A DNA stretch of 32,548 nucleotides from Vibrionales bacterium SWAT-3 (GCA_000169995.1 AAZW01000056.1:1-32548), one strand, 5' to 3'. Shown: positions 6,297 through 14,006, numbered from the stretch's first letter. The notes: generated from the sequence alone by a model not told the origin. Made by a program: numbers and translations.

Positions 6297-7508
6297 TTAG
6301 AGCATATCGACAGCTTTTTCTATCGCTGCGATCAGTTTGTCGACATCATCCATATTGTTGTAAATGCCAAAAGAAATTCGCACGGTTCCTTTTACGTTGA
6401 GCGCATCCATTAATGGGTGTGCACAATGATGGCCTGCACGAACGGCAATACCTTGTTGGTCAAGTAACGTCGCAATATCTTGATGGTGAACGCCATCCAT
6501 CACAAAAGTAATAACGCTCGAATTGGGCTTATAACCGAGTATTTGGATGTCGTCCAATTGACTGAGTGCTTGATAAGTTTTGTGTTGTAGTTGATGGATA
6601 TGATCTTCCACATCTTGTTGTTCAAACTGATGTAACCACTCGATTGCTGAACTTAAAGCGATAGCACCTGCTACGTTTGGTGTGCCTGCTTCGAACTTAC
6701 CAGGCAATTCAGAAAACGTGGTGCCAGAAAAAGAGACGCGTTCGACCATTTTGCCACCGCCATGCCATGGCGGCATCGCTTCAAGCAATTCTAGTTTGCC
6801 GTAAAGTACGCCAATCCCTGCTGGGGCATAGAGTTTGTGCCCTGAGAATACGTAGAAGTCTGCGCCCAAAGTGGCAACATCCACAGGTTCATGAACGATA
6901 CCTTGTGCACCATCGACGACAACCACGGCGTTCATCTCATGTGCCTTTTCGATAACGTGCTCAATCGGCTGGCGAGAACCCGTCACATTGGTTATCTGAG
7001 CCAGAGCAACAATCTTGGTTCGCTTCGTTAACAGTGTATCAAAAGCAGCAAGGTCGAATTCGCAATCAGATATCATCGGGATTTTGATGACCTTAGCACC
7101 GGTTTGTTCTGCCACGATTTGCCAAGGGACGATGTTGGCGTGGTGCTCCATTTCGCTCACCAGAATTTCATCGCCTGGTTGAAGGGTGCTTCTAGCGTAA
7201 GTTTGAGCGATAAGGTTGAGTGCTTCGGTGGCACCGCGAGTCCAGATAATCTCTTTCGATGATGTTGCGCCAATAAACTGAGCGACCTTGTCTCTAGCAG
7301 CTTCAAATTGGCTGGTGGCGTGCGCGGTTAAGCTGTGACTACCACGATGAACATTGGCATTCTGCTTGGAGTAATACTGGCTAATGGCATCAATAACTAA
7401 CTGAGGTTTTTGTGTGGTTGCCGCGCTATCTAAGTAAATCAGTGGTTGCTGATTGATGGTTTGTGATAGCGCAGGGAACTGCTCTCGGATGTGATTGATA
7501 TCAAGCAT
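6297..7508 (-). CDS. csdA: Cysteine desulfurase CsdA (class V aminotransferase fold)
   Basis: CsdA removes sulfur from cysteine (and sulfinate from cysteine sulfinate) with pyridoxal phosphate, leaving a persulfide on its own cysteine for CsdE. The 403 residues fit the family. Visible are YLDSAATTQKP (26-36), RGATEALNL (91-99), EMEHHANIVPW (119-129), the PLP lysine in SGHKLYAP (Lys225) and the persulfide cysteine in RAGHHCAHPLM (Cys362). The RAGHHCAHP form places it in the SufS/CsdA group rather than IscS; the nearby csdE and tcdA, and the absence of sufBCD, favour CsdA. ATG 7508 has AGGTAAG at a good distance. It is probably transcribed alone; panE ends 86 bases upstream on the same strand. 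Confidence 0.93.
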   Translation of the reverse strand: MLDINHIREQFPALSQTINQQPLIYLDSAATTQKPQLVIDAISQYYSKQNANVHRGSHSLTAHATSQFEAARDKVAQFIGATSSKEIIWTRGATEALNLIAQTYARSTLQPGDEILVSEMEHHANIVPWQIVAEQTGAKVIKIPMISDCEFDLAAFDTLLTKRTKIVALAQITNVTGSRQPIEHVIEKAHEMNAVVVVDGAQGIVHEPVDVATLGADFYVFSGHKLYAPAGIGVLYGKLELLEAMPPWHGGGKMVERVSFSGTTFSELPGKFEAGTPNVAGAIALSSAIEWLHQFEQQDVEDHIHQLQHKTYQALSQLDDIQILGYKPNSSVITFVMDGVHHQDIATLLDQQGIAVRAGHHCAHPLMDALNVKGTVRISFGIYNNMDDVDKLIAAIEKAVDML

Positions 7509-7594
7509 CTATTCTTACCTAAATCTTGGAAATTGGTGCCAGCGTTATGCTGAGCGGTATCATTATTTTATCGCGACTTATTGATTGGCGCAGG

Positions 7595-8488
7595 CTAATC
7601 TTGTTTTTTCCAGCTACTTTCTTGTTCTTTGACTTGTGTGAAGAGTGTTTGGTTAACGGGAACGTCGATTTGATGCCTATGTGCTGTCTTTAATAGAAAG
7701 CCAGTAATGAAATCGATCTCGGTTCTTCTTTGATAGAACATGTCTTGTTTCATAGAGGAGTTATTCTTTGCCGTCGCTTGAATAACTTTGTTCACGCTAG
7801 TTTCTAATTCGTCGAACGAACAACTAATGCCCTCAGCCTGCATAACTTGCGTTAGCTCTTCAATGATTGAGGTTAGAGTATTACTAAAGCGTGGTTCGGA
7901 CAGCTCTCCATTCTTGATTTGCTCGAGACCAGTTAGCGGGTTGATTGCACAATTGATCGCGAGTTTGGTCCATAAAGCGGTATTTATTTCTGGGTTCCAG
8001 GTGACGTCAGGTAATGCGTGATTAAGGACATCGACTAAGAAGGCGCATTTTTCCCCAGCTTGATTAAAAGCCCCTAACTGAGTTTGACCAGCACCAGTGT
8101 GAATCACATGATTGCGATCGGGTTTGAATGCAGCTTGAGTGGTGGTCGCTAATATAACTGGATGAGTATTGATTTGATCAGCTATGGCATCGACAGCGCC
8201 CATGCCGTTGTGCATGAACATTAGGATCGTATCGGAGTCGATATGTTGAAGCAGTGGTGTGATAGCATCTTCGACTTGCCAAGCTTTTACAGTGAAGAGC
8301 ACCAAATCGCTTTCTGAAAGCTTGTCTTTGTCGTTATTGCTGAAGGAAATCGAAGCTTGTTCGTCAAGAGATAGATCAACAGAAGGTTCAGAAGAACGAC
8401 TCCACAAAGACACATTATGACCAGCTTGAAGCAGTTTTATTGCCCATAAAGCGCCAATCGCTCCGGGACCAACAATAGTGATGTTCAC
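7595..8488 (-). CDS. panE: 2-dehydropantoate 2-reductase (ketopantoate reductase)
   Basis: PanE reduces ketopantoate to pantoate with NADPH, a step of pantothenate and coenzyme A synthesis. The 297-residue protein starts with the Rossmann motif GPGAIGALWA (residues 7-16) and has FTVKAWQ, HNGMGA, and the catalytic lysine in LWTKLAINCAINPLTGL (Lys175, matching Lys176 of the E. coli enzyme), followed by the helical C-terminal domain with the usual glutamate-rich segment (TEIDFITGFLLK). The start is GTG at 8488, which puts the glycine motif at the normal distance from the N-terminus; the ribosome site is weak. It is on the same strand as csdA and ompK but separated from ompK by a clear ompK terminator, so it needs its own promoter in the 100 bases upstream. 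Confidence 0.92.
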   Translation of the reverse strand: MNITIVGPGAIGALWAIKLLQAGHNVSLWSRSSEPSVDLSLDEQASISFSNNDKDKLSESDLVLFTVKAWQVEDAITPLLQHIDSDTILMFMHNGMGAVDAIADQINTHPVILATTTQAAFKPDRNHVIHTGAGQTQLGAFNQAGEKCAFLVDVLNHALPDVTWNPEINTALWTKLAINCAINPLTGLEQIKNGELSEPRFSNTLTSIIEELTQVMQAEGISCSFDELETSVNKVIQATAKNNSSMKQDMFYQRRTEIDFITGFLLKTAHRHQIDVPVNQTLFTQVKEQESSWKKQD

Positions 8489-8544
8489 AGCAATACCGAG
8501 ATAAGAAAGTAATGCTGCAAGGATAGCGAGGCATTAAATGAAAG

Positions 8545-8575
8545 CAATAAAAAATGGCACCCGAGGGTGCCATTT
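8545..8575 (-). terminator. Rho-independent terminator of ompK
   Basis: A stem of at least 10 bp (8552-8561 with 8566-8575, loop CGAG) lies 24 bases after the ompK stop. On the minus strand it is followed by TTTTATTGC, so it is a good intrinsic terminator. Confidence 0.9.
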
Positions 8576-8598
8576 AGGAAACTTTCTTAGAAGTTCGA

Positions 8599-9399
8599 TT
8601 AGAACTTGTAAGTTACTGCAACGTAGTGACCGAAACCAGATGATTTCAGCGCATCGCTATCTTTGATACCGTAAACGTCTTTGTAGCCTTTAAGACCGTA
8701 ACCAACTGCGAATTGGTCTGAGTGCCAGTAGATACCGTTGTACATTGCACCGCCGTTGCTAGCTGAAGCGTACTCATCTTTCATACCGAATTGGTAATCA
8801 ATGTAACCTTGGTAAGAGATGAATGAACCGTTCTCGAAGAAGTAGAATGGCTTGAACCAGTTCGCAGAGATTTGGTAGCCGTTCCAATCTTTACGGTTAC
8901 CATCGTAAGTTCCGTAAAGGTTAACGCCTACTTTACCAAACCAAGGAACCATTACGTCAGAACCTAGACCGATCTTCTGGTTGTTTACTGAGAATGGGTT
9001 AGTTTTGTAATCTGTGCCGTCCCACTCCATAAGAGTAGCAACGTATAGCTCTTGTACTGGACCGAAAGAAAGGTCTTTACCAGTTAGGCCATCAATAGAC
9101 ATACGAGGTGCAAACTTCATGAAGATTTTAGGATCTCCAACTTTGTCGCTACCTTTGTCTGAAGTTAGGTTGAATACATCAACGTAACCGTATAGATCAA
9201 AGATTCCTGAACGACCGCCAAATTCCATCTCTAGGTAGTCATGAGATGATTCGCCAGGAAGCTCATCGAAAGCACCCATTAGGTTAAATTGAAGCCACTT
9301 GTAATCGTTTTTGTGGATGTCGCCGTCAGAATAATCTGCTGCCATTACTGGAGCAGAAGTCGCTGCAAGTAGGCCAAGAGTTAAAAGTGATTTACGCAT
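8599..9399 (-). CDS. ompK: Outer-membrane protein OmpK, Tsx-like nucleoside channel family
   Basis: OmpK is a Vibrio outer-membrane barrel related to the Tsx nucleoside channel; the family is known as the receptor of vibriophage KVP40. I start it at ATG 9399 (266 residues), since this gives a standard signal peptide (MRKSLLTLGLLAATSAPVMA, cut before ADYSDGD) with GAGAG ahead of it; the frame is open further upstream but that part is not signal-like. The mature protein has many barrel strands (WLQFNLMGAFDE, YLEMEFGGRSGIFDLYGYVDVF, ISANWFKPFYFF, YIDYQFGMKDEY) and ends in YVAVTYKF with the terminal Phe needed for barrel assembly. A good CRP site and a plausible -10 element lie upstream. It is divergent from the DUF4397 gene. 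Confidence 0.92.
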   Translation of the reverse strand: MRKSLLTLGLLAATSAPVMAADYSDGDIHKNDYKWLQFNLMGAFDELPGESSHDYLEMEFGGRSGIFDLYGYVDVFNLTSDKGSDKVGDPKIFMKFAPRMSIDGLTGKDLSFGPVQELYVATLMEWDGTDYKTNPFSVNNQKIGLGSDVMVPWFGKVGVNLYGTYDGNRKDWNGYQISANWFKPFYFFENGSFISYQGYIDYQFGMKDEYASASNGGAMYNGIYWHSDQFAVGYGLKGYKDVYGIKDSDALKSSGFGHYVAVTYKF

Positions 9400-9469
9400 A
9401 ATGGAACTCTCTATGTTTGAAATAAGTAACCCGCTAATCCGTGCGTGTTTATATGTCCGAATGGCGAGC

Positions 9470-9475
9470 ATCATA
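9470..9475 (-). promoter_or_regulatory. Candidate ompK -10 element
   Basis: On the minus strand TATGAT lies at 9475-9470, 70 bases before the ompK ATG, implying a start near 9464. The -35 hexamer 17 bases further up (CTTTTA) is poor, as expected for a promoter that needs an activator. Confidence 0.4.
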
Positions 9476-9524
9476 GCGATTTTGTTCTCAAATAAAAGTG
9501 AGACATAGTGAAAATTGCAATTAT

Positions 9525-9546
9525 TAAAGTGATATCTATCACATTA
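9525..9546 (-). promoter_or_regulatory. Predicted CRP binding site upstream of ompK
   Basis: The core 9528-9543 reads AGTGATATCTATCACA, one mismatch from the TGTGA-N6-TCACA consensus, with AT-rich flanks. Its centre is about 71.5 bases upstream of the start predicted from the -10 element at 9470-9475, a standard class I CRP position. It could also act on the divergent gene, but that is about 440 bases away. Confidence 0.65.
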
Positions 9547-9984
9547 ATGATCTAAATGATGGAACTTTAAGGTAGAAATGCATCCTGATGCACTTCTAAT
9601 TCTATTGATTTTGTGAAATGTGATTATTTTGTGTATTAATTGGTGAATTGATGCTCTAAGCAAACGATTATACTAAATTGAGTGATATGCATATCAAAAT
9701 CAACAGTATTCCTTTCTATGTGATTTTCTCTCTAAAAGTGGATAAATCTGCCCTCATACAAACCCACTTCCTGATCTATTTTTAATCAACTTCGTAATGG
9801 TGGTGGAATCAATTGATGAGCAACCGGTGTGACGAGCGATAACCTATGAACTTTTTTGACTTGTTTCGATCACCGAGGATTTTAAGACGGTTCCCTACAC
9901 GAAACACAGAGAGAGTGTGTTTTAAGATTTTTACTGAGCGTATCTTTTGTGTGACGAACCGGTCTAAATTTTGGAGAGAGACCG
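9547..9984. other. Long leader/intergenic region upstream of the DUF4397 gene
   Basis: Together with the ompK regulatory part this makes 585 bases between two divergent genes. From 9547 to 9800 it is AT-rich with nothing I can name. At 9856 there is TTGACT, but the -10 at the right distance (around 9879) is poor. A perfect 7-bp hairpin sits at 9902-9908 / 9916-9922 (AAACACA with TGTGTTT). Short overlapping frames on both strands here look like chance. The ribosome site GGAGAGAG just before ATG 9985 is strong. Confidence 0.5.
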
Positions 9985-11331
9985 ATGAAATATTCACGAC
10001 TACTCGCTGTAGCGATTTCAGCACTGTTCATTGTTGGGTGTGACGACGATGACGAACCCACAACGCAACTTCAAGCTGTCCATGCATCTCCTGATGCTCC
10101 ACTAGCGAACGTATTAATTGACAACCAAGCTCGTTGGAGCGGTGTGGATTATGCACAAGCCTCTGGTTATGCGGCGGTAAATCAAGGTCAGACATTTGTC
10201 CAGGTCGATGTACAACTCCCCGGTGATGCAGTGGCTACTGTTATCCCACAAAGCCAATTCGACTTGAGCGGTGATTTGGATTATACGGTTATGGTCGTTG
10301 GTGACGCTGATGGTTCGAACAACCCCGTGGAGGCCTTAGTAGTGACTCGTCCTGCTGAAGGGACCGCAACGAGTTCGACCCTAGACGTACAAGTAGTTCA
10401 CGCTGCGACGGGTGTTGGCGATGTAAATCTGTATGTGACAGGACCGACTGATCCACTAGGTGCACCACTGGGGACCTTAGCGTACAAAGATTTCACCGAT
10501 GTTCTAAATATCCCTGCAGGGCAATACCGTGTGAGACTGGAAACGGTCAGTGGTAACGCTATCGCATTCGACTCAGGGGAGATTACTTTACCCGCAGGCA
10601 GCGAATTGACGATTGCCGCTGTGCCGAGAGCTGATTCGAATAGCGCCTCACCTGTGAAGTTAATGGTTATGGATGGTAGTGGATCTTCGTTAATCTACGA
10701 CATGGCTGAAACCGCAGAAGTAAGAGTAGGGCATTTAGTAGATGGCGCTCCAGATGTAGATGTTTTTGTCAACGGAGCAGCATTTGCACCGCTAGCTGAT
10801 TTGATGTTCAAAGAGATCCGTGGGTTTCTCGATTTAGCAGTTGGAAGTTATGACATTGACATCTTCGCTGATGGCACAACGACTAATGCATTGATTAATG
10901 CGGATGGTGTCGCGGTATTTGCTGGTATGGATTACAGCATCTATGCAGTAGGGACAGTAAGTCCGCTCAACTTGGAACCTTTGGTTGTTCCTGAAAACCG
11001 TCGTCCGGTGGCGACCAGTGCAGTGTTAAATATTACTCACGCTGCTGCTAACCCAATTGTTGCATCTGTGGACATCTACTTAACAGAAAACGTGGGCATC
11101 GCTGGAAGTACGCCAGCGCTGAGTGATGTGAAGTTTAAAGACTATGCTAATGGTATCTATGTGGCCGCAGGCTCTTACTTTGTGACGATTACCGTTGCGG
11201 GCCAACCTTCTGTGGTGGCTATTGATTCTGCGCCTGCTACTTTAGCTGATGGTGTTGTATATCAAGTCGTGGCGATAGATGACTCGGCTGGCTCAGGCTT
11301 CAATCTTATTGTGAGTGACACAACAGACTAG
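9985..11331 (+). CDS. Lipoprotein with four DUF4397 repeats
   Basis: A 448-residue lipoprotein. The signal ends at lipobox FIVGC (Cys19) and the mature protein begins CDDDDEP; Asp after the cysteine is an inner-membrane retention signal in E. coli, so location is uncertain. The rest is four beta-rich repeats of about 90-100 residues at roughly 29-122, 133-231, 244-335 and 346-445. Each opens with a V/L-x-H-A-x-P/G-like motif and a D-V-(N/D)-(L/V/I)-(Y/F)-V strand (AVHASPDAPLANVLI, VVHAATGVGDVNLYV, VGHLVDGAPDVDVFV, ITHAAANPIVASVDIYL) and has an AGxY or VGSY turn. This is the DUF4397 pattern, of unknown function. ATG 9985 follows GGAGAGAG. It is monocistronic, closed by a strong terminator, and its upstream region is unusually long. 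Confidence 0.85.
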   Translation: MKYSRLLAVAISALFIVGCDDDDEPTTQLQAVHASPDAPLANVLIDNQARWSGVDYAQASGYAAVNQGQTFVQVDVQLPGDAVATVIPQSQFDLSGDLDYTVMVVGDADGSNNPVEALVVTRPAEGTATSSTLDVQVVHAATGVGDVNLYVTGPTDPLGAPLGTLAYKDFTDVLNIPAGQYRVRLETVSGNAIAFDSGEITLPAGSELTIAAVPRADSNSASPVKLMVMDGSGSSLIYDMAETAEVRVGHLVDGAPDVDVFVNGAAFAPLADLMFKEIRGFLDLAVGSYDIDIFADGTTTNALINADGVAVFAGMDYSIYAVGTVSPLNLEPLVVPENRRPVATSAVLNITHAAANPIVASVDIYLTENVGIAGSTPALSDVKFKDYANGIYVAAGSYFVTITVAGQPSVVAIDSAPATLADGVVYQVVAIDDSAGSGFNLIVSDTTD

Positions 11332-11359
11332 CGCGTACGAAATCAATTGCAACAAAGTA

Positions 11360-11391
11360 AAAGAGGGTAGCTTGATGCTACCCTCTTTCTA
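11360..11391. terminator. Bidirectional terminator between the DUF4397 gene and ampG
   Basis: A perfect 12-bp stem (11360-11371 with 11377-11388, loop TTGAT). The plus-strand tail is T-rich (CTATTCTGTC then CTTTTTC) and the minus-strand tail is TACTTTGTTGC. It serves both convergent genes. Confidence 0.85.
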
Positions 11392-11409
11392 TTCTGTCTT
11401 CTTTTTCTC

Positions 11410-12768
11410 TTATTCGTTATTGGTTTTAGCTTTTTCTAGTAAATCTGTGAAAAAGTGGCGTAACGAATAGAGCATGATCAAACTTGGAATCACCATGAGT
11501 GCAGTCAATATAAAGAAGGTTGGCCAATCATTGAGGTAATCAACCAGCTCACCACTGAAGGAAGCTAAAGTGGTGCGGCCTAAATTCCCTAAAGAGGCAA
11601 GTAGAGCATATTGAGTCGCTGAAAACGCCTGTCCAGTTACTGCAGTCAAAAAAGAAACGAAGGCTACGGTTGAAAAAGCAGCTGTAAAGTTGTCAACCAT
11701 AAGAGTGGCAACAAATAACTGTTCATTCGGTCCCACATGAGCGATCCAAGCAAACATTAAATTACTTGATGCCATCGCGACTCCGCCAATCATCAGCCCA
11801 CGAACAATACCAAACCTTACATTGACCATACTGCCAATTAGCGTAAACAACATGGTCAGTCCCCAACCCACTAACTTTGAGTAGTAGCCAATCTGTTCAT
11901 TGGAAAAGCCCACCTCTTTGTAAAACGTAATCGACATTCTCCCTAAGAAAGCTTCACCTATTTTAAAGAGAAAAACAAAGAGTATTAAAGTGAGAGCGAC
12001 TCTCACTCCATTACGTTTAAAGAAATCCAAGAAAGGTTCTACGGTCGTAACCGTTAGCCAGGCCAAAATGGGGTTTCCTAAAAGTCGGTTGTGACGGATC
12101 TCCGCTTCTGCTTGTAGGTTACTACGTTTGGTCTTAGGCTCCCCGACTAATAATGTGAACATCATGAGAACGACTACGATCCCAGCCATGCCGTAGTAAA
12201 CACCATTCCAACCGATGGCATCGGCGTTGATGAATGCGAGATACCCTGGTAGAGAATAGCCCGTCCACCAACCAACTACTGCCATTGCAGAAGCTTGTGG
12301 CAGTTTTGATGCTTCAGATTTTGGGAAGGTATCAATACGAAATGCATCAATCGCGATGTCTTGCGTGGCTGAGGCAATGGCAATAGCGAGCGCTAACATT
12401 GAGGTAAACGCTAAATTCTCAGCTGGATTGACGCCTGCGATAAATAAGGTGCCGATCAAAACAATGCTTTGGCAGAAAAAGATCCAACTGCGGCGCTGGC
12501 CAAGTATTGCATGAAGCAGCGGCAGTTTTACTCGGTCTACCAAAGGAGCCCATAAAAAGTTAATGGCATACACAGCAAATACACTACCAAAGTAGCCAAT
12601 AGCAGCACGGGTTAAACCTGCGTCTTTAAGCCAACCAGACATGTTGGAGCCAATAAGAACCCACGGGAAGCCGCTTGAACAACCGAGCATGAACACCCAC
12701 AGTAGGCGCTTATCGAGATAGCTACGGAAAGTCTGCATCCAAGAAAGAGAGGGAGTGCCTGATGACAT
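11410..12768 (-). CDS. ampG: AmpG-type muropeptide permease (MFS)
   Basis: AmpG carries GlcNAc-1,6-anhydro-MurNAc peptides from the periplasm to the cytoplasm for peptidoglycan recycling, and so also supplies the signal for AmpR-controlled beta-lactamases in species that have them. The 452-residue protein has about 12 hydrophobic segments in the MFS arrangement and AmpG landmarks such as LLWVFMLGCSSGFPWVLIGSNMSGWLKDAGL near the N-terminus, NFLWAPLVDRVKLP and ASATQDIAIDAFRIDTF. It is somewhat shorter than E. coli AmpG (491). ATG 12768 has AAGGA six bases upstream. It is the last gene of yajG-ppiA-ampG; an intrinsic terminator sits between ppiA and ampG, with no room for a promoter after it, so expression must depend on read-through (or on a promoter inside ppiA). 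Confidence 0.92.
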   Translation of the reverse strand: MSSGTPSLSWMQTFRSYLDKRLLWVFMLGCSSGFPWVLIGSNMSGWLKDAGLTRAAIGYFGSVFAVYAINFLWAPLVDRVKLPLLHAILGQRRSWIFFCQSIVLIGTLFIAGVNPAENLAFTSMLALAIAIASATQDIAIDAFRIDTFPKSEASKLPQASAMAVVGWWTGYSLPGYLAFINADAIGWNGVYYGMAGIVVVLMMFTLLVGEPKTKRSNLQAEAEIRHNRLLGNPILAWLTVTTVEPFLDFFKRNGVRVALTLILFVFLFKIGEAFLGRMSITFYKEVGFSNEQIGYYSKLVGWGLTMLFTLIGSMVNVRFGIVRGLMIGGVAMASSNLMFAWIAHVGPNEQLFVATLMVDNFTAAFSTVAFVSFLTAVTGQAFSATQYALLASLGNLGRTTLASFSGELVDYLNDWPTFFILTALMVIPSLIMLYSLRHFFTDLLEKAKTNNE

Positions 12769-12775
12769 AGGGCGT
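12769..12775 (-). promoter_or_regulatory. Segment able to pair with the terminator stem before ampG
   Basis: The minus-strand bases ACGCCCT (12775 to 12769), between the AAGGA ribosome site and the ampG ATG, repeat the outer half of the upstream terminator stem and are complementary to AGGGCGT at 12796-12790. They could therefore compete with the terminator and also cover the ampG start region. Confidence 0.35.
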
Positions 12776-12780
12776 CCTTG

Positions 12781-12813
12781 TATAGAAAAACGCCCTTAAG
12801 AAATAAGGGCGTT
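12781..12813 (-). terminator. Intrinsic terminator between ppiA and ampG
   Basis: A perfect 10-bp stem (12789-12798 with 12804-12813, 5-base loop) is followed on the minus strand by a TTT(TT)CTATAC tail. It starts 9 bases after the ppiA stop and ends about 15 bases before the ampG start. Confidence 0.88.
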
Positions 12814-12821
12814 ACTTTAGA

Positions 12822-13370
12822 TTACTTAAGAAGGGTCACTTTCGTGATGACGATTGGATCGACAGGGATATCTGACATACGGCCCATTCGCTTAGTTGGT
12901 ATGGTTGCCATCTTTTGAATAACGTCAAAACCGTCGGTGACTTTACCAAATACCGCGTAACCCGGGTTGCCGCCTTTTGCGTTCAGGAAGTCGTTGTCTG
13001 CGTAGTTAATGTAGAACTGACGAGTTGCAGAGTCTGGCGCGTTAGTACGAGCCATCGCGATGGTTGCTGTGTCGTTCTTCAGACCATTACTGCCTTCATT
13101 CTTGATAGGAGCATACGTTGCTTGTTGCTGCATGTCTTGGTTGAAGCCGCCACCTTGCGCCATAAAACCAGGAATAACACGGTGGAAGATAGTACCTTCG
13201 TAACTGCCATCTGCTACGTATTTTAGAAAGTTCTCAGAACTAATTGGTGCTTGCTCGTGGTTTAGCTCGATCGTGAACTCACCTAGCGTCGTTTCCACGT
13301 TGACTTTAGGACTAGCCCACACGCTCACGCTTACTAGCATTAATGCGATAGAAGATAGAATACGACCCAT
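12822..13370 (-). CDS. ppiA: Periplasmic cyclophilin-type peptidyl-prolyl cis-trans isomerase
   Basis: A cyclophilin that catalyses proline cis-trans isomerisation during protein folding. The 182-residue precursor begins with a signal peptide (MGRILSSIALMLVSVSVWA, cut before SPKV), so it should act in the periplasm like PpiA rather than PpiB. The single cyclophilin domain shows the bacterial signature with the catalytic arginine (FHRVIPGFMAQGGGF, about residues 62-76), followed by KNEGSNGLKNDTATIAMART, FYINYADNDFLN and YAVFGKVTDGFDVI. The symbol ppiA is by similarity and location. Its ATG overlaps the yajG stop by one base (TAATG), a layout that favours translational coupling. In E. coli yajG is followed directly by ampG, so here ppiA has been placed between them. 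Confidence 0.92.
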   Translation of the reverse strand: MGRILSSIALMLVSVSVWASPKVNVETTLGEFTIELNHEQAPISSENFLKYVADGSYEGTIFHRVIPGFMAQGGGFNQDMQQQATYAPIKNEGSNGLKNDTATIAMARTNAPDSATRQFYINYADNDFLNAKGGNPGYAVFGKVTDGFDVIQKMATIPTKRMGRMSDIPVDPIVITKVTLLK

Positions 13371-13939
13371 TAGAAACGTTCCTTCATGTAAGTTTGTAGC
13401 TCTTGGTCATTAGCGATCTCTTTAAGCACTAAGTCGATAACGTCGTTAAGTACCATTGCGATATCGTCGTTTGATGCACTTAATGCACCAGTGCGAGTTG
13501 CTGTACCATTGAACGTCTTAACCAGTTTGCCTTCTGGTGTTTCAGCCGTAACTTCAAGTGTTACTTTACCGTCCATTTGGTTTTCCATAATGGTGTGTTC
13601 TACGGTAACTAGTGCTTCTTGAATTTCTAAAACAACAGAGTTTTCGCTGTTTACGCTGGCACGAAAGCCTTGAGACTCAAATTGCTGTGCGATAGCGTTT
13701 TCTAGAGAAATACGCATGTTCTGCTTAGCGTGAATTGGTTGAATGTTAGCGCGGCCGCTATCAACAAGTGCAACATACTGAGCAGCACGAACATCTTTAC
13801 TGGTTAGTGTGTATGTTTTGCCTTGTACTAGGTTGCTTGAGCTTAGTGAAGCTTCTGGCATTACATTTATCTGTTCTTGCTGAGGGGCTGAACATGCTGT
13901 CAAAGCCATAATAGAAGCAGCCAAAATCAGTTTTTTCAT
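13370..13939 (-). CDS. yajG: YajG family lipoprotein
   Basis: A 189-residue lipoprotein of the YajG family, whose function is not established. The signal ends at lipobox LTAC (Cys16) and is followed by SAPQQEQ, so the outer membrane is the expected location. The body begins with VMPEASLSSSNLVQGKTYTLTSKDVRAAQYV and contains mixed alpha/beta sequence ending in LKEIANDQELQTYMKERF. The ATG at 13939 is preceded by a doubled AAAGGA-type ribosome site. It is the first gene of yajG-ppiA-ampG, as yajG also precedes ampG in enterobacteria, which supports the name. The pairing with ampG suggests a cell-envelope role but that is inference. Confidence 0.88.
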   Translation of the reverse strand: MKKLILAASIMALTACSAPQQEQINVMPEASLSSSNLVQGKTYTLTSKDVRAAQYVALVDSGRANIQPIHAKQNMRISLENAIAQQFESQGFRASVNSENSVVLEIQEALVTVEHTIMENQMDGKVTLEVTAETPEGKLVKTFNGTATRTGALSASNDDIAMVLNDVIDLVLKEIANDQELQTYMKERF

Positions 13940-14006
13940 TCCTTTATCCTTTCTAAATTCACACCAGAAGCTCGGTATCTTAAATTCTTGTGAAGCAGTC
14001 TACTGC

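Noticed and set aside
9808..9817. FNR-like ATCAATTGAT palindrome
   Set aside because: The half-sites have no 4-base spacer, so it does not fit the FNR consensus.
9809..10043. Overlapping short frames on both strands ahead of the DUF4397 gene
   Set aside because: They mirror each other, have no ribosome site and one runs into the real lipoprotein gene in another frame; best read as chance in a leader region.
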